From: Glebionis coronaria
Taxonomy: Eukaryota > Streptophyta > Magnoliopsida > Asterales > Asteraceae
DNA length: 64,000 nucleotides
Assembly: GCA_025667525.1 (NCBI GenBank)
Contig: CM046882.1
Coordinates: 19,232,488 to 19,296,487 of the forward strand
Direction: 5' to 3'
A model generated the notes under the pieces. That model was not told the DNA's origin. It did no database searches and saw only the letters and a program-made list of their open reading frames with translations. Of the stretch, positions 45,191-57,400 are shown piece after piece. Each line of letters begins with the position of its first letter. Positions within the stretch are counted from its first letter, which is position 1. The position numbers and the translations under genes were made by a program.

Positions 45191-45215
45191 TTTATGTATG
45201 GACAAGGAAAGGCAA

Positions 45216-45544
45216 GGGCATCCACAATGGATGCATGATCTTGGGGTTAAATAAATTGCCACATCACCATTGAACTTATATACATAAGAACATCACAGTC
45301 TATTGAACTTAGACATAAAACACTAAACTGACATGATACCTCACAATCTTTGACATAAATATAAGTGATCCCCACAATTTTCAATTTATTTGAATATATA
45401 ATACTTGCAAGTACACATATTATGTGTTTGTTCAAAGAGGCACCCTCTTTACACGAATCATTCCCACAATGGGATTATATGGTGATTGTATGGTGACTTG
45501 GCATGTAAAGAACTTCATTAAACCCTGCATTGGAGATGGCCTTA
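45216..45544. mobile_element. MITE-like element, copy 1
   Basis: A non-coding unit of about 325 bp beginning GGGCATCCACAATGGATGCA and ending TGCATTGGAGATGGCC followed by TTA. The ends are imperfect inverted repeats. It is followed head to tail by a second copy. The termini recall Tourist/Harbinger-type MITEs; family assignment is tentative. Confidence 0.6.
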
Positions 45545-46464
45545 GGGCATCCACAATGGATGCATGATCTTTGGGTTAAATAGATTGCCACATCACCATT
45601 GAACTTATATACATAAAAACATCACATTCTATTGAACTTAGACATAAAACACTAAACTGACATGATACCTCACAATCTTTGACATAAATATAGAGTTATA
45701 GGGTATGAACCCCTTTCCTTGTGGTCCCAAAATACCATTACAGTACTTTTTGTCTTTCATATTAAGAAATACTGTATGATTTCTCTCACACACACAAATA
45801 CGCACAAAGTTTGCTAAGTTTCCAGATCTACAAGAAATCAATAAAAACAAAACCAAAACCTCAAATAAACAAAATCTAATTAGATCTATGAATCAATGCA
45901 CTTGTATGTGTTCCATATAAAATATAATAGTGGAAACATCTACGCCCACCGCCACTATACGAACTACCACCACTATAACATCAACCACCAGCCGCTGGCC
46001 ACCACAACAACCAGGTCGGGTATACCAGATCTGATTCGAGGTGTTTTCTCGTAAAACAGATCGGGACTTCTTGATTTACAGAACCAGATCTGATTTGGAA
46101 ATGGTGATACAAATTTTAGAGAGAGAATGAAAGAATTTTATTAAAATGAAAGAGAAGAAGACAAAAGATGGAAGTAATAAAAAGTTAAAAATGTGTAGCC
46201 CATCTGAGAGTAAATGATTGGATTTGTGTTTAAGGTGTCTCAATCCTGTAAGGGGGGTGTCTTAACCCACAAACCCTAAATATAAGTGATCCCCACAATT
46301 TTCAATTTATTTGAATATGTAATACTTGCAAGACACATATTATGTGTTTGTTTAGAGAGGCACCCTCTTTACACGAATCATTCCCACAATGAGATTATAT
46401 GGTGATTGTATGATGACTTGGCATGTAAAGAACTTCATTAAACCCTGCATCGAAGATGGCCTTA
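45545..46464. mobile_element. MITE-like element, copy 2, interrupted
   Basis: Same unit as 45216-45544, adjoining it directly in the same orientation. It is split by a 584-bp insertion at 45693-46276. The two halves together match copy 1 closely. Confidence 0.6.
45693..46276. mobile_element. Small non-autonomous DNA element inside the MITE
   Basis: 584 bp flanked by an 8-bp duplication TAAATATA (45685-45692 and 46277-46284). MITE copy 1 shows the uninterrupted site. The ends GAGTTATAGGGTATGAACCCC and the complement of the other end, GGGTTTGTGGGTTAAGACAC, are roughly similar. The 8-bp duplication suggests a hAT-type element; no protein is encoded. Confidence 0.6.
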
Positions 46465-46880
46465 GAAGACCTGCCAAATCACTAGAAAAATCTGAAGTTG
46501 GGTTGTCCTTTTTTAACAAATTAAAATTAAAAAAATACAATTTTGACAAAGATATATAATCATTTATTATTCATTATTAGACAGCCATACACTACCATAT
46601 CTTTATCAATCACTCTTTTTAATGCCCATAAAAGCCAAAAAAGTGAGAAAACAAAAGAAGCTAGTCATACATCACCATTTCCACTGAAAATGACATTCTA
46701 ACTTATGTGATTATCCTTGTTATTTAGACTCGACATTGCAAGCCGACTAAACCCGAGGCCACTACTCTTTTGGATAACGCGGGAGTCGGAGGAGGTGAGC
46801 TCGGACACACGGGGGATTAAATTTTAAGGATATGATTGAAAAGAATCAACAAGTTTTCTAGGAGAAGCAGAAATAGAATC

Positions 46881-49800
46881 ATGGTTAGTAAGATCATAAC
46901 CACCATCATAGCGTTAACCAGCACGATATCTTTCTTTTTCATATCATCCCCGTCGAAATCCTACTATCATAAACTATACCTATCTCCATCGCTATCAGAT
47001 AACGCGTCAATATCACACCACCTTTATACCCTCACTCGGCGCCCACACCTTGCAGGGTCTGAAGCTAACGCCGAGGCTGCATCCTATGTCTTATCAACTC
47101 TTTCAGCTAATAACGTCAAATCACACCTGGCTGAATATGCTGTCTTACTTACTTACCCCGACTCACGTTCCTTAACACTTATACGCCCGTCACCTGAACC
47201 CCCGACTACGTTCAGTTTAAAGCAAGAGGTCTATGAAGGTGACCCGTACTGGTGTGGCAGACCAAGTGGAACCATCGTTCCATGCATATGCAAAGTCAGG
47301 TAGCGTGAAGGGGCCTGTGGCGTATGTGAATTATGGACGTGTAGAGGACTATACAACACTTAAAGAAATGGGGATTAATGTGTCGGGTGCTATAGTGTTG
47401 GCGAGGTATGGGGAGATATATAGAGGGGACATTATTGAGAATGCTTATGATGCAGGAGCAATAGGGGTGTTGATTTATTCGGATAGGAAGGATTATGGTG
47501 GGGCCGGGGGAGATACAAAGTGGTTTCCAGATGACAAGTGGCTGCCGCCAAGTGGGGTCCAGGTGGGAACGGTATTTAACGGGGCGGGAGACCCTTCCAC
47601 GCCAGGCTGGCCTAGTGATATCGAGGGTTGTGAGAGATTATCTGAGGATGAAGTAGAAAAGGGAGGAGATGTTCCGTTGATACCTTCATTGCCTATATCG
47701 GGAGCTGATGGTGAAGAAATTATAAAGTCGATCGGTGGGGTTGTTGCTAATGACGGCTGGCAGGGTGACAAAGATGCTCCAGTTTATAGGGTGGGACCAG
47801 GGCCAGGGATTATAGACCTCACTTACAAGGTAAACGTGTCTAAAATAACTATTTCAGCTAAAAGACACAATAATTAGCTTAATCATGATTTTAAGTGGTC
47901 TTGCAGGCAAAACAAGTAATAAGCACAATTCAGAATGTCATTGGAACAATTGAAGGAGCCGAAGAACCTGATAGGTACTCTATTGACTATTTTCAATCAA
48001 TTATATACGTTTCAAGTGCTAGGATAAACGAAAATGAAAAAGCCCCTTCTTAATAAGTTAGATTATGTTTCATTAATGTGAAATGAGAAGTACCTTTTAA
48101 GAGATGTGTGACCAGCAGAGCAGAGGCAGAGGCAGAGGCAGAGTAATTAACGGGTAAAACCTGCACCAAGATCAGATGACAATTTAGTACTTCCTCGAGT
48201 TCACGAACATTGCAACTTTTGACTTAGGATGTAGTTTAGATGCAGATAAAGATGGCAAAATCGTTCAAGCTACAATAAATTTCTTGTACAGAAAATAGGT
48301 CAAACGGGTCAAACCAGAGCGTTTCTACTTAAAGAGTTAAAGCAATGTAAATCCATTGATAGACCAAACGAGATTATTATTGTAAAATACAAATTATTGC
48401 AGACATACTTGACACGAGTATTCAGCCCAAAACTGGTTCGTATCATTTATTAAAATTTCATAGACACAAAAAATGGTTCATGCCAATTAAGCCCAAATCA
48501 TTTCAACCCGTACCTAAACTACTGCACTTGACCCAACCCGATACCGAACCACCAATTTTTGTCACATCAGCTAGAGAACCCTTAAATAAAAACAAAAAGG
48601 AACCTTCTAGACCCAATTCTCATGGTATTGGATGAACCGTCAGTTATAACAATCTAATGATGATGTTTTAAAAAGCCGAAATATTTAACAGTAATGTGTA
48701 CCTAATACAGGTTTAATTGTGTCTGCTTGTGTCCAGATATGTTATCCTGGGTAATCACAGAGATGCTTGGACATTTGGAGCTGTTGACCCCAACAGTGGC
48801 ACTGCTGCCTTGCTAGAGGTAAGTATATATCACACGAATAGAGATGGCAAATTTACTACGAACAAAATGCACACTTTTGGAGTTGTAAAAAATAATTTGC
48901 AAGCTAAATATAAAAGTATTACAATGATAATGAGGTTTTATGCCTTTTTTATTACACTTTAGGTGATTTTCGACCCATTTTATCATATCAGCTCATTCAG
49001 GAATTAGTAGGTGGATAATGGCAGGTTTGTCAACATGTCAAAATGGGTTGTCAAGGTGCCGACCTGCTAGGACTTTTTTCCTCAGTTTTTATGGAAACTA
49101 TCAAACCTTTATATTTATCACATAACATTCAGGTTGCCGAAAGGTTAGAAAAGCTACGGAAACAAGGTTGAAATTGCCACCTGTACACACAGGACAAGCC
49201 TTTATATTAGAAAGTAACTGATTTATCACATAACATTCAGGTTGCCGAAAGGTTAGAAAAGCTACGGAAACAAGGTTGGAAACCTCGAAGAAGTATCATC
49301 TTTTGCAATTGGGATGCAGAGGAATATGGACTGGTCTCTATCACTCTCGTACAAAACATGCATTTTATGAGGAATGCTAAAAAACTTACCCAAGTATTAC
49401 ACTGGTTTTCAGGTTGGATCGACAGAATGGGTAGAAGAAAACAGAGAAATGCTATCATCAAAGGTTGTTGCTTACTTGAATGTTGACATTGCGGTTTCTG
49501 GAGCAGGATTCCAAGCTTCTGCAACTCCACAACTGGATCAGTTAATCACCGAAGCTACAAAACAGGTAACTAAAATAAATGGTGATGTATAAACAAAACA
49601 ATGGCCTTATTGAGTTATGTAATATTTTCGTTTCTAACACATTTTAATGAAGGTTCAAGATCCAGACAACTCATCACAAACAGTCTATGATTCCTGGGTA
49701 AAAACTACCAAATATCCCGAGGTAAGTGTTTATAATTCATTTATTTTCCTCAAAAGAAGAAATGCCTACTAAACACTACAAATTTCAAGTTGGATGCAAA

Positions 49801-51190
49801 AAGTTTTGTAGCTAACAAGAATTCGATATAATGTAGATTGGACGGTTAGGAGGTGGAGGATCAGATTATGCAGCATTTGTACAGCATATTGGTGTTCCGG
49901 CAACGGATATATCTTTTGGAAACGGTAAGTTAGCTGATCATTTTATGTAAATCTTTATGTTGGTTTACATTCGGCCTCATAAACCCCCGTTAGTTCTAAC
50001 TTCTTACAACTATCACCTAGAACAAAAGAGTTTGAAATTACATATTGAACCCTTTCATCATTGAATTCTGCTCAACCTATGAGCAGAAATGAACACCACA
50101 CACTTGATTCTATATAGTTTGCACCTAAACTAACTGGAAGCTTTTTTGCAGGGTACCCGGTCTACCACTCAATGTATGATGACTTTGTTTGGATGAGGGA
50201 CTTTGGGGACCCAATGTTTCGTAGACATGCAGCAGGTATAAATATCTATACTTATGTTATTAAGTTAAAGTCTTGGCTATAACTTCCAAAAATTTTGACA
50301 ACAGCGGCAAGCATTTGGGGTTTAGTAGCTCTTCAGCTTGCAGATGAAGAAATACTGCCATTCAATTATGAATCATATGTATACGAGATTCAGGTATATT
50401 TGTAGGTCTTAGGCAACTATGTTAAGACAGTATTATAAATACTTGGTGACAGTTGGAATTATAACGATGCATCTCATCATATTTAATTATTGATACAGAA
50501 AGGTGCAGAAGAATTGGACATCGAATTATCAGATAAAAGCATAAGCCTCATTCCCTTGTTCAAATCTATTGACAAAATGAAAAAAGCGGTCCAACAAATA
50601 AATAATGAGATCAAGGTAGCTGTTTCTACTGACAATCTTATATGACGTAAGCTTAGTTTACAATATATAGGACTTAAAAAAAAAAACTCGGATTCCAGGA
50701 AATAAAAGAAAACAAAGGTTGGGCACTCATGTGGAAGGTTCAACCATGGAAAGTGAAAGAAATGAATGACAGACTAATGATGGCAGAACGAGCACTTACA
50801 GATAGGGAAGGGCTCTCTGGAAGACCTTGGTATAAGCATCTGGTATACTTTTTATTTGCCTTTACACATCTTCGTGTCATTTTGCTGCATCAACATAACT
50901 ATAAGAAAAAATGGTTAAACGAAATTATAATTTAGAAAGAAAAAAGCATTACCTAGGTTATGACCTCGGTCATCCATACGTTCTTTGTACCCTGTCGTAT
51001 ACCAAACAAATGCAACACGGTATCTAACAATACTTTTGTCTGCGTCAGATTTATGCTCCGTCAAAGCACAATGATTATGGATCTAAATGCTTCCCGGGAA
51101 TTGATGACGCCCTTGAAAATGCAAAGAGACTCAATACTGAAGATTCATGGCTTTCGGTGCAACATGAAGTTTGGAGAGTCTCCAGGGTAG
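46881..51190 (+). pseudogene. Glutamate carboxypeptidase II / AMP1-like M28 peptidase, one frameshift
   Basis: Twelve exons with GT..AG introns: 46881-47829, 47907-47974, 48737-48818, 49241-49333, 49413-49565, 49653-49721, 49837-49924, 50152-50235, 50305-50393, 50499-50615, 50699-50842 and 51050-51190. An N-terminal hydrophobic anchor (VSKIITTIIALTSTISFFF) precedes the protease-associated domain. The M28 metal and catalytic residues are present: NHRDAW, DPNSGT, DAEEYG, NVDIA and VYHSMYD. A dimerisation-type C-terminus follows. Plant members (AMP1, LAMP1) are ER-membrane proteins affecting meristem size and hormone balance. The frame shifts near 47246-47250, consistent with a 2-bp loss, and would stop at 47303. 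All later exons are clean, so the lesion is recent, allelic or a sequencing error. Start chosen at 46881, the first ATG in frame. Confidence 0.88.
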
Positions 51191-51496
51191 TTACCCAGGC
51201 TTCATTAGTTCTACGTGGTGAACTAACATAACGTGTTAAAACATTATTTATCATGTTTCAAGCGGCTAACAATATTACATCACAGAAAATTTCCATTTCT
51301 TCAACTCCAGAGATTTGAGAAATTTATAATTACAGTATAATAATATATGTATTGTGTATGAGATCACAACTAGTGAACAAGTGCATGTCATTACCCATGT
51401 AGCAAAAAGGATTTACATCTTATAAACGTATAAATACAATTTTAGGCAGCCCTATTGCTAAATATGTACAACTAATCACCATTACAAGTACATCCT
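51191..51496. other. Convergent 3' intergenic region
   Basis: About 300 bp between the stop codons of the AMP1-like gene and VPS15, which converge. AT-rich, presumably holding both 3' UTRs; no gene. Confidence 0.6.
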
Positions 51497-54400
51497 CTAC
51501 TTCCAAACCTTGACGGTGCCATCTCTGCTGCTTGATAACAGTAGTCTCTGGTTCAATTTGACAGAAGCAAGAGAGAGGATAGAGTCACGGTGACAGCCAC
51601 CTGAGTCAGTGGCAGCAGCTGCAAGAACTGCTTTTCCAGTAGGTCTGGTTGCCAAAGGTCGTCTCTTTGACTCCTATTAAGAAGTGAATTTCATGTCAGA
51701 CTAAACATATTATACATTTAATACCAACATTTTAACAATGAAAGCAGCCCAATGATGGACTGGTTGATTTGTTCAAATCACTCTAAATTTGGTGAACCAA
51801 CATGAACAATAAGACAGAAGAGTTCTCACTCAAATAAATTTAACAAACCTGCACAACTTGCACCCCAAAGCTGGATTTTGTTTCATAAAACTCGTCATTT
51901 CCAACTCCCTTCACAGACGGACCACTGATGCAATAAGTTCTCTCTGGACTGTATTATTGAAGAAACAAAAATCAGTGGTATTAAAATTGTGTGCTGAGAC
52001 CACAAAAGAAAAATAAAACAGGATAACAGAAACCTGCAATGATCCCATCGGCGAATTTTCAAGTCAGTGCCGCCTGTTAGCAGATCTCCACCAGGTAAAG
52101 GGAGCAATGAACGTATTCCAGGAGACCGGGGAGGAGGTTCATTTAGCTCATCAACTCTGTACTTATAATGTACACTCCTTCTGGAATCTGTTTTAGAATT
52201 TGTCTTGCCGGGTCTGGTCAACGCCCAAGGTTGGTCAGATGTCTCGGCTTCATTGTCATTGTTCGCAACCCTCAGTACCTGCAGAGGGAACAACCAAGCA
52301 GTATAATGATTAGGCCTGACAGAAGTAAAGAAACTTAAACATATGATCAGAAATAATGAATACAAAAAAAAAAAAAAAAAAAATCAGCGTAAAGTTTGAC
52401 TTCTGCCAAATTTAAAAATAAATTTCACATGGTAAAGCTTATAATACAACATTTAATCAACTTGCGGGAATTAGTAAGTTATCCACTGAAGGCCTAATGA
52501 TAGTACTGTACCTGGTGACAACTTCCATTTTCTGCATTCCACAGAGAGACTTCATTACAGCCTGCTGCAACATATACCAGAGGCCTCACTGTTGTAGATA
52601 ATGAGGTACTCTGAGAAGGAACAAAAAGACACATATCCACTATAGGGCATGCATCAGAATACTGCCATGAATTAACAGGTATACCAAATCTCACATCCCA
52701 TAATGTAAGAACGCCTCTAGAAGATCCAGAAACAAACCAATTCCCACAAGGACTTGCCACAAGAGAAGATACATAGCCCTCTTCAGGAGCCACTTTTGTA
52801 TCCCATGGTTTCGAGTTTTCTCTTGTATCACGTAAGTGGATACCGCAATTCTGTGTGCTATAGAGAATCGTTTTACCATCATCACTGCCTGAAGAGTAGT
52901 TTAAGAGGGTAAGAATAGCACCTTCTCCGATGTTATTCTTTCTAACATCAGCAATTCCTGAATATTTTTCTACAACATTTCCAAGTCCTCTGGAGATATA
53001 ATCAACTGAAAACATATGAATTGTACCATCAGAAGCTCCAACAACAACTTGAGCAGAGCCATGAAGCATTGTCGCACAGAGCGCTCTGCTGCCATTTAGA
53101 CCATAAGTTAGTCTAGATCTAAATGAGATATCTTTTTCCAACTTTCTAGAATCCCATACTTTAACAGTTGAATCATCAGATGCAGTAACGAAGAAGCTGT
53201 GATCGGTTGACACGGATATGTCATTGACAGCAGAACGATGCTCCTGTAGATGCGCAACCAATACACCACGTGGCCTCCATCCTGAATCAGGAATTACTTG
53301 AGCTCCAGCAAAAGATGGTAATCCTGATGTTTCAGTAGGATGTGAGCTATCATCACCTATAACACCTTTTAGAGAACTCGAGACTCCCATTGTCTGATCT
53401 AATTCCCTATCCTCCGACTCGTGTACGACTCTGTGAAGTTGGGGAGGGTTATTAGAAATGCCTATTGAGCTTGAGATAAGCTTAGGTGTCGGAACTGAAC
53501 TAGCTAAAGTAAATGACTTGTTAACAGGATCCTTTTGAGGCATGGAAAATGAAACAGAACTTAAAGCATCCAATGTTGCAGAAGATTCAGGAGCAGATGG
53601 AGCATTTCCTGATGTTCTCTTGTTGTCATATTTAAAATAGTACAATGGTATGCCTTCTGGAGATTTATCACCAATTAAGCTGTTTGCACCACTTATTTGC
53701 GGGGACATAAAACCAGAAAACTTCAATTTATCTGAAAACGAGGGATCCGTAATATCAACTGACCCAGAAGCAGTACGAACAAAGCTTCCCATGGTTCTCA
53801 GCCTAGCCTCGACATCATTTTCACCAAGACTAAATGACTGCATCGTGCTGGTAATAGACTTGTGATCCTGGAGATCAGATCGTCGATCAGTCCACATCTT
53901 CATCTGGTCCAATTCTCGAGCACCTTTCTGATACATGTCATCACTTTCCAATTGCTTGGACTGTGCAGATGAGTTGTACCATATCTTCCTTTGTCTTTCT
54001 AACATGTCGGAACTCTTGTTGTTTTCTAAGATTTGGTAAAATACTTGTCTTGATACTGGTGGTTTTAAACATGTAAAAAGAGCTTTTTCAGAAGCTAAAG
54101 AAGCTGGTTGTCTGCGTAAGAATGGGCGGATAAGTGGAACAAGAAACACGTAGGAATCAATAGCACCTAAACTCTCGCTACTTGCTGATATAAACGTTAC
54201 CACTGATCTTCTCACCCATTGACTAGGATAACACAACAGTGGAAATGCATGCTCGATCATTTCGAGGAGTATTCGTTTCCGCAAAAACCCACTTTTGCAC
54301 AAAATGGCCAAACAATCTAACGCATTAACTATTACAGCCTCGGTTGAATCACCTAATGCCTGTTCGAGATAAGGTAGAAGATACTCCTCAACACTTCTCT

Positions 54401-57400
54401 GACCAACAAAGAAACAAACGTAAATTATCTGCCTGTAGAACACTGATCTTAAAAGCTCATCTTGGTCATTAAGAAATGCAGGAAGGATAGGCAATAAGAA
54501 GTCATTACTTTGTCTCTGACCAAAGAACCAGCAAAGATTTCCAACATCTTGCAATAGTGCTCTCCTAATATTTGGAGTTTGTTTGGGACCCATTACAAGT
54601 TCTTGAATGACTTCAGCTATGGATTTCCTCAATTGTGCAAGTTGTGCGTCATTTTTTTGATTCTGCAAACGCCCGATTATCTCATTTGACTTCTGCCCTG
54701 AACTTAAATCGTTGAGAACTCCTGCTTCTGTCAAGCTTATTGAATGGATTAAAAAACCATAAGCAGTTAAGGCCAGCTTAGATATATTGCTAGCATAGCA
54801 GATCCGCACACTTTCTTCTGGATCGTCAGGAAGCATGGAGAGCATCGGAAGAATATATTCTGGAAAGATTTTAGCATCACTTGGAGGAAAATCTCGAACC
54901 AAAGGCAGAATGTCACAGAGGGTCTCCAAAGCAGCCGATCGGACAATTGCAGATGAATCTGAAAGCATTGCAATTACATATGGAAGTACTCTTTGCAACC
55001 GATCTTCATCGTCTATATATAACGAGCATGACTTTAGTAACAGCACAGCACTCCTCCTAAGCTGAGGCATCTTGACATTTCGTATGCAAGAACAGAGCAG
55101 TGAGGCAATCAAAACCATCCCTTCACAGCTCATGCTATCCTGTGGTAATGGTAAAAAGGGCATCCCAAAAGTATCTGACTGATTGTCATAGTCAGTCATT
55201 AAAGAGTTCAAATCACTCATTGTGATCTCTCTCAGAAATGGATGATGATTTCTCTTAAATACATCGGATATGGTCTGAGCAACACCTAAATTTTGTCCGG
55301 AATCCATCGCTTGTGATAACTGACGACCTTTAACATTTGTAGAAAAGTTCTGTCCGACAACATTCTCTTCCCCAGCATTGGTGTTTAACATCTGTCTGAG
55401 TATTTCTGGAAATGAAAGCTGACACATTGCAACCTGTATGAAAAAGATCGAAGAGTAGCTAAGATTTTTTATGCATTCTTGTTAAGTGAAAACTGGCTTG
55501 TAGAAACTTGAAACACTCTTACCCTAGAATCAGGACTGATTGGATTCAGATTTGAATATAAATTATGAAGAAACGGCGAGAAGTAGCAGGGAAGCACCAC
55601 ACCAGCATAGCTCTGCAGGTAGCTCTCAGCAGAACAGCGGGAATCAGGATCAAGCTGGATCATGTGAAGAATCATTTTGCGGATTCCTGAATCTGGGATC
55701 TGCATCACATAGTTACAAAAATTAAAAGGCATTATAGTGAACAAACATTTGTAGAAGGTTACCAATAACACAATAAGAATTTAGCCAACTTCCAGGGATT
55801 AGCAATTTTAACCATTGTAGTTGGAAATTCGCCTTTGTTATACAGTATACTCAAAAAGATCTGTATCAGTGCATTAGCAGACCAAAAATGTGCAGCATTT
55901 GTTTGAAAGATGGCTAAAAAAACATTCCCAATTAGAGTGCCGGGCTTATTAATTTCTGCCAATTAGAGTATATGTTATTTCTGTTTTTCAAAAGCTTTTT
56001 TTTAAGTATCTTGGTTGTTGAGCATTAAAGTTGCAAGTACAACGGCTAAAAATGCAAATTAAGATTATGCCTAGTACAGAAACGAAAGCGAGACTGTGCT
56101 AAATTATTGTGCATATATTCAACTCTCAAGTCTCTTTGATGCTTCAAGTACAAAAGTGCATAGATTTTACTACAGTCTTGCAAGTACTATTCAATACTTA
56201 AAGAAGAAGCACTCGGTATAAACTCTAATAGATAAGGGAGAGGCATGTGTCCCCCATAGTTAAGGGTAAGTTTCAGGAGCTAGAAATATCAATTATGCAG
56301 AACACGTGTTTTATCAATCTCAGTTATGTCTCCAGCTGGAGTAGGTCAAAATTACTGAGACAAGAGGAGCGCGACCAAGATATAAGTATTAAATAGTGTT
56401 CAAGACAAGTCAATGCCTTGTTGTGGATCTCAATAGACAGAAGGATGGATTAAGGTAAAGTGATGCTGCATTTCCTAGTCAAAAGATGAAGAATATGAAA
56501 AAAAAAAAAAGGAAAATGCAAAAGGAGCTTCTCATGGACATATTTTCTATCATGATCACAACAATGATGTTTCTGATGCAGGGGTGCGTGACAACAAGGT
56601 TGCAAACTTGCACATCGATTAATATATGATGTAAAGACAAATTTAACATTACTAGGAAAAACAAGAAAGCAAACATGAGAACAGAAATATAAGGAACAAG
56701 TCAAGATAGCAAAAATGTACCTTCTCCAGATGTTGGCTAGGATCATATTGGCCCCTTCGATATGCGAGTAGTTGTGATAGTTCAAATAGGGGTTGACCCT
56801 CTAGGAAGAGTTCCGCAATGACGCACCTAAAGTGACAAGCAGATAAGCACATTGCAAGAGGGAAACTCTCATAGAAAATACTTTTATCGGGATCATAAAG
56901 GATAATAACGTAATTTTTCTTTGGTATAATCCTTAGGGTTCCATGGTTCATCGATTTATCGAGTAAATCCGGTTTCTCTTCATTAATAATGATATTTTTC
57001 TATTTCAGGGGTTTGTCTCACTAGTAAGATAACAGAATCTTTTAGCATTTTCAAATTTTGAATTCTCTGACTGTTCATGCTATTCATGTCGGTTCAGTGT
57101 TCTCCTAGTGATGAATCGTTATTTAAGGACTACACATGCACAGAGTGATAAGCTTGGAAAGTTCTGATCCAATGATTTCACTTTTCAGGTTTAAAAAACA
57201 GCATTAGAACAAGTAGACACTATAAATCTTAACTGAAGGGTTCTATTTCAGCAAATATTTCACCGGTTTAGCTTATTTTACCATATGCACCAACTAATAG
57301 AATCCAAACTCGTGGGGGCATTAGAAGGAAAGTAAAAAATCTTACCCAACAGCAAAGATGTCCATTGATGGCCTTAAAGGTGCATCGTGTGCTACTTGAA

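Noticed and set aside
46836..46881. Upstream start at 46836 for the AMP1-like gene
   Set aside because: That start is TTG; the first in-frame ATG is 46881 and directly precedes the hydrophobic anchor.
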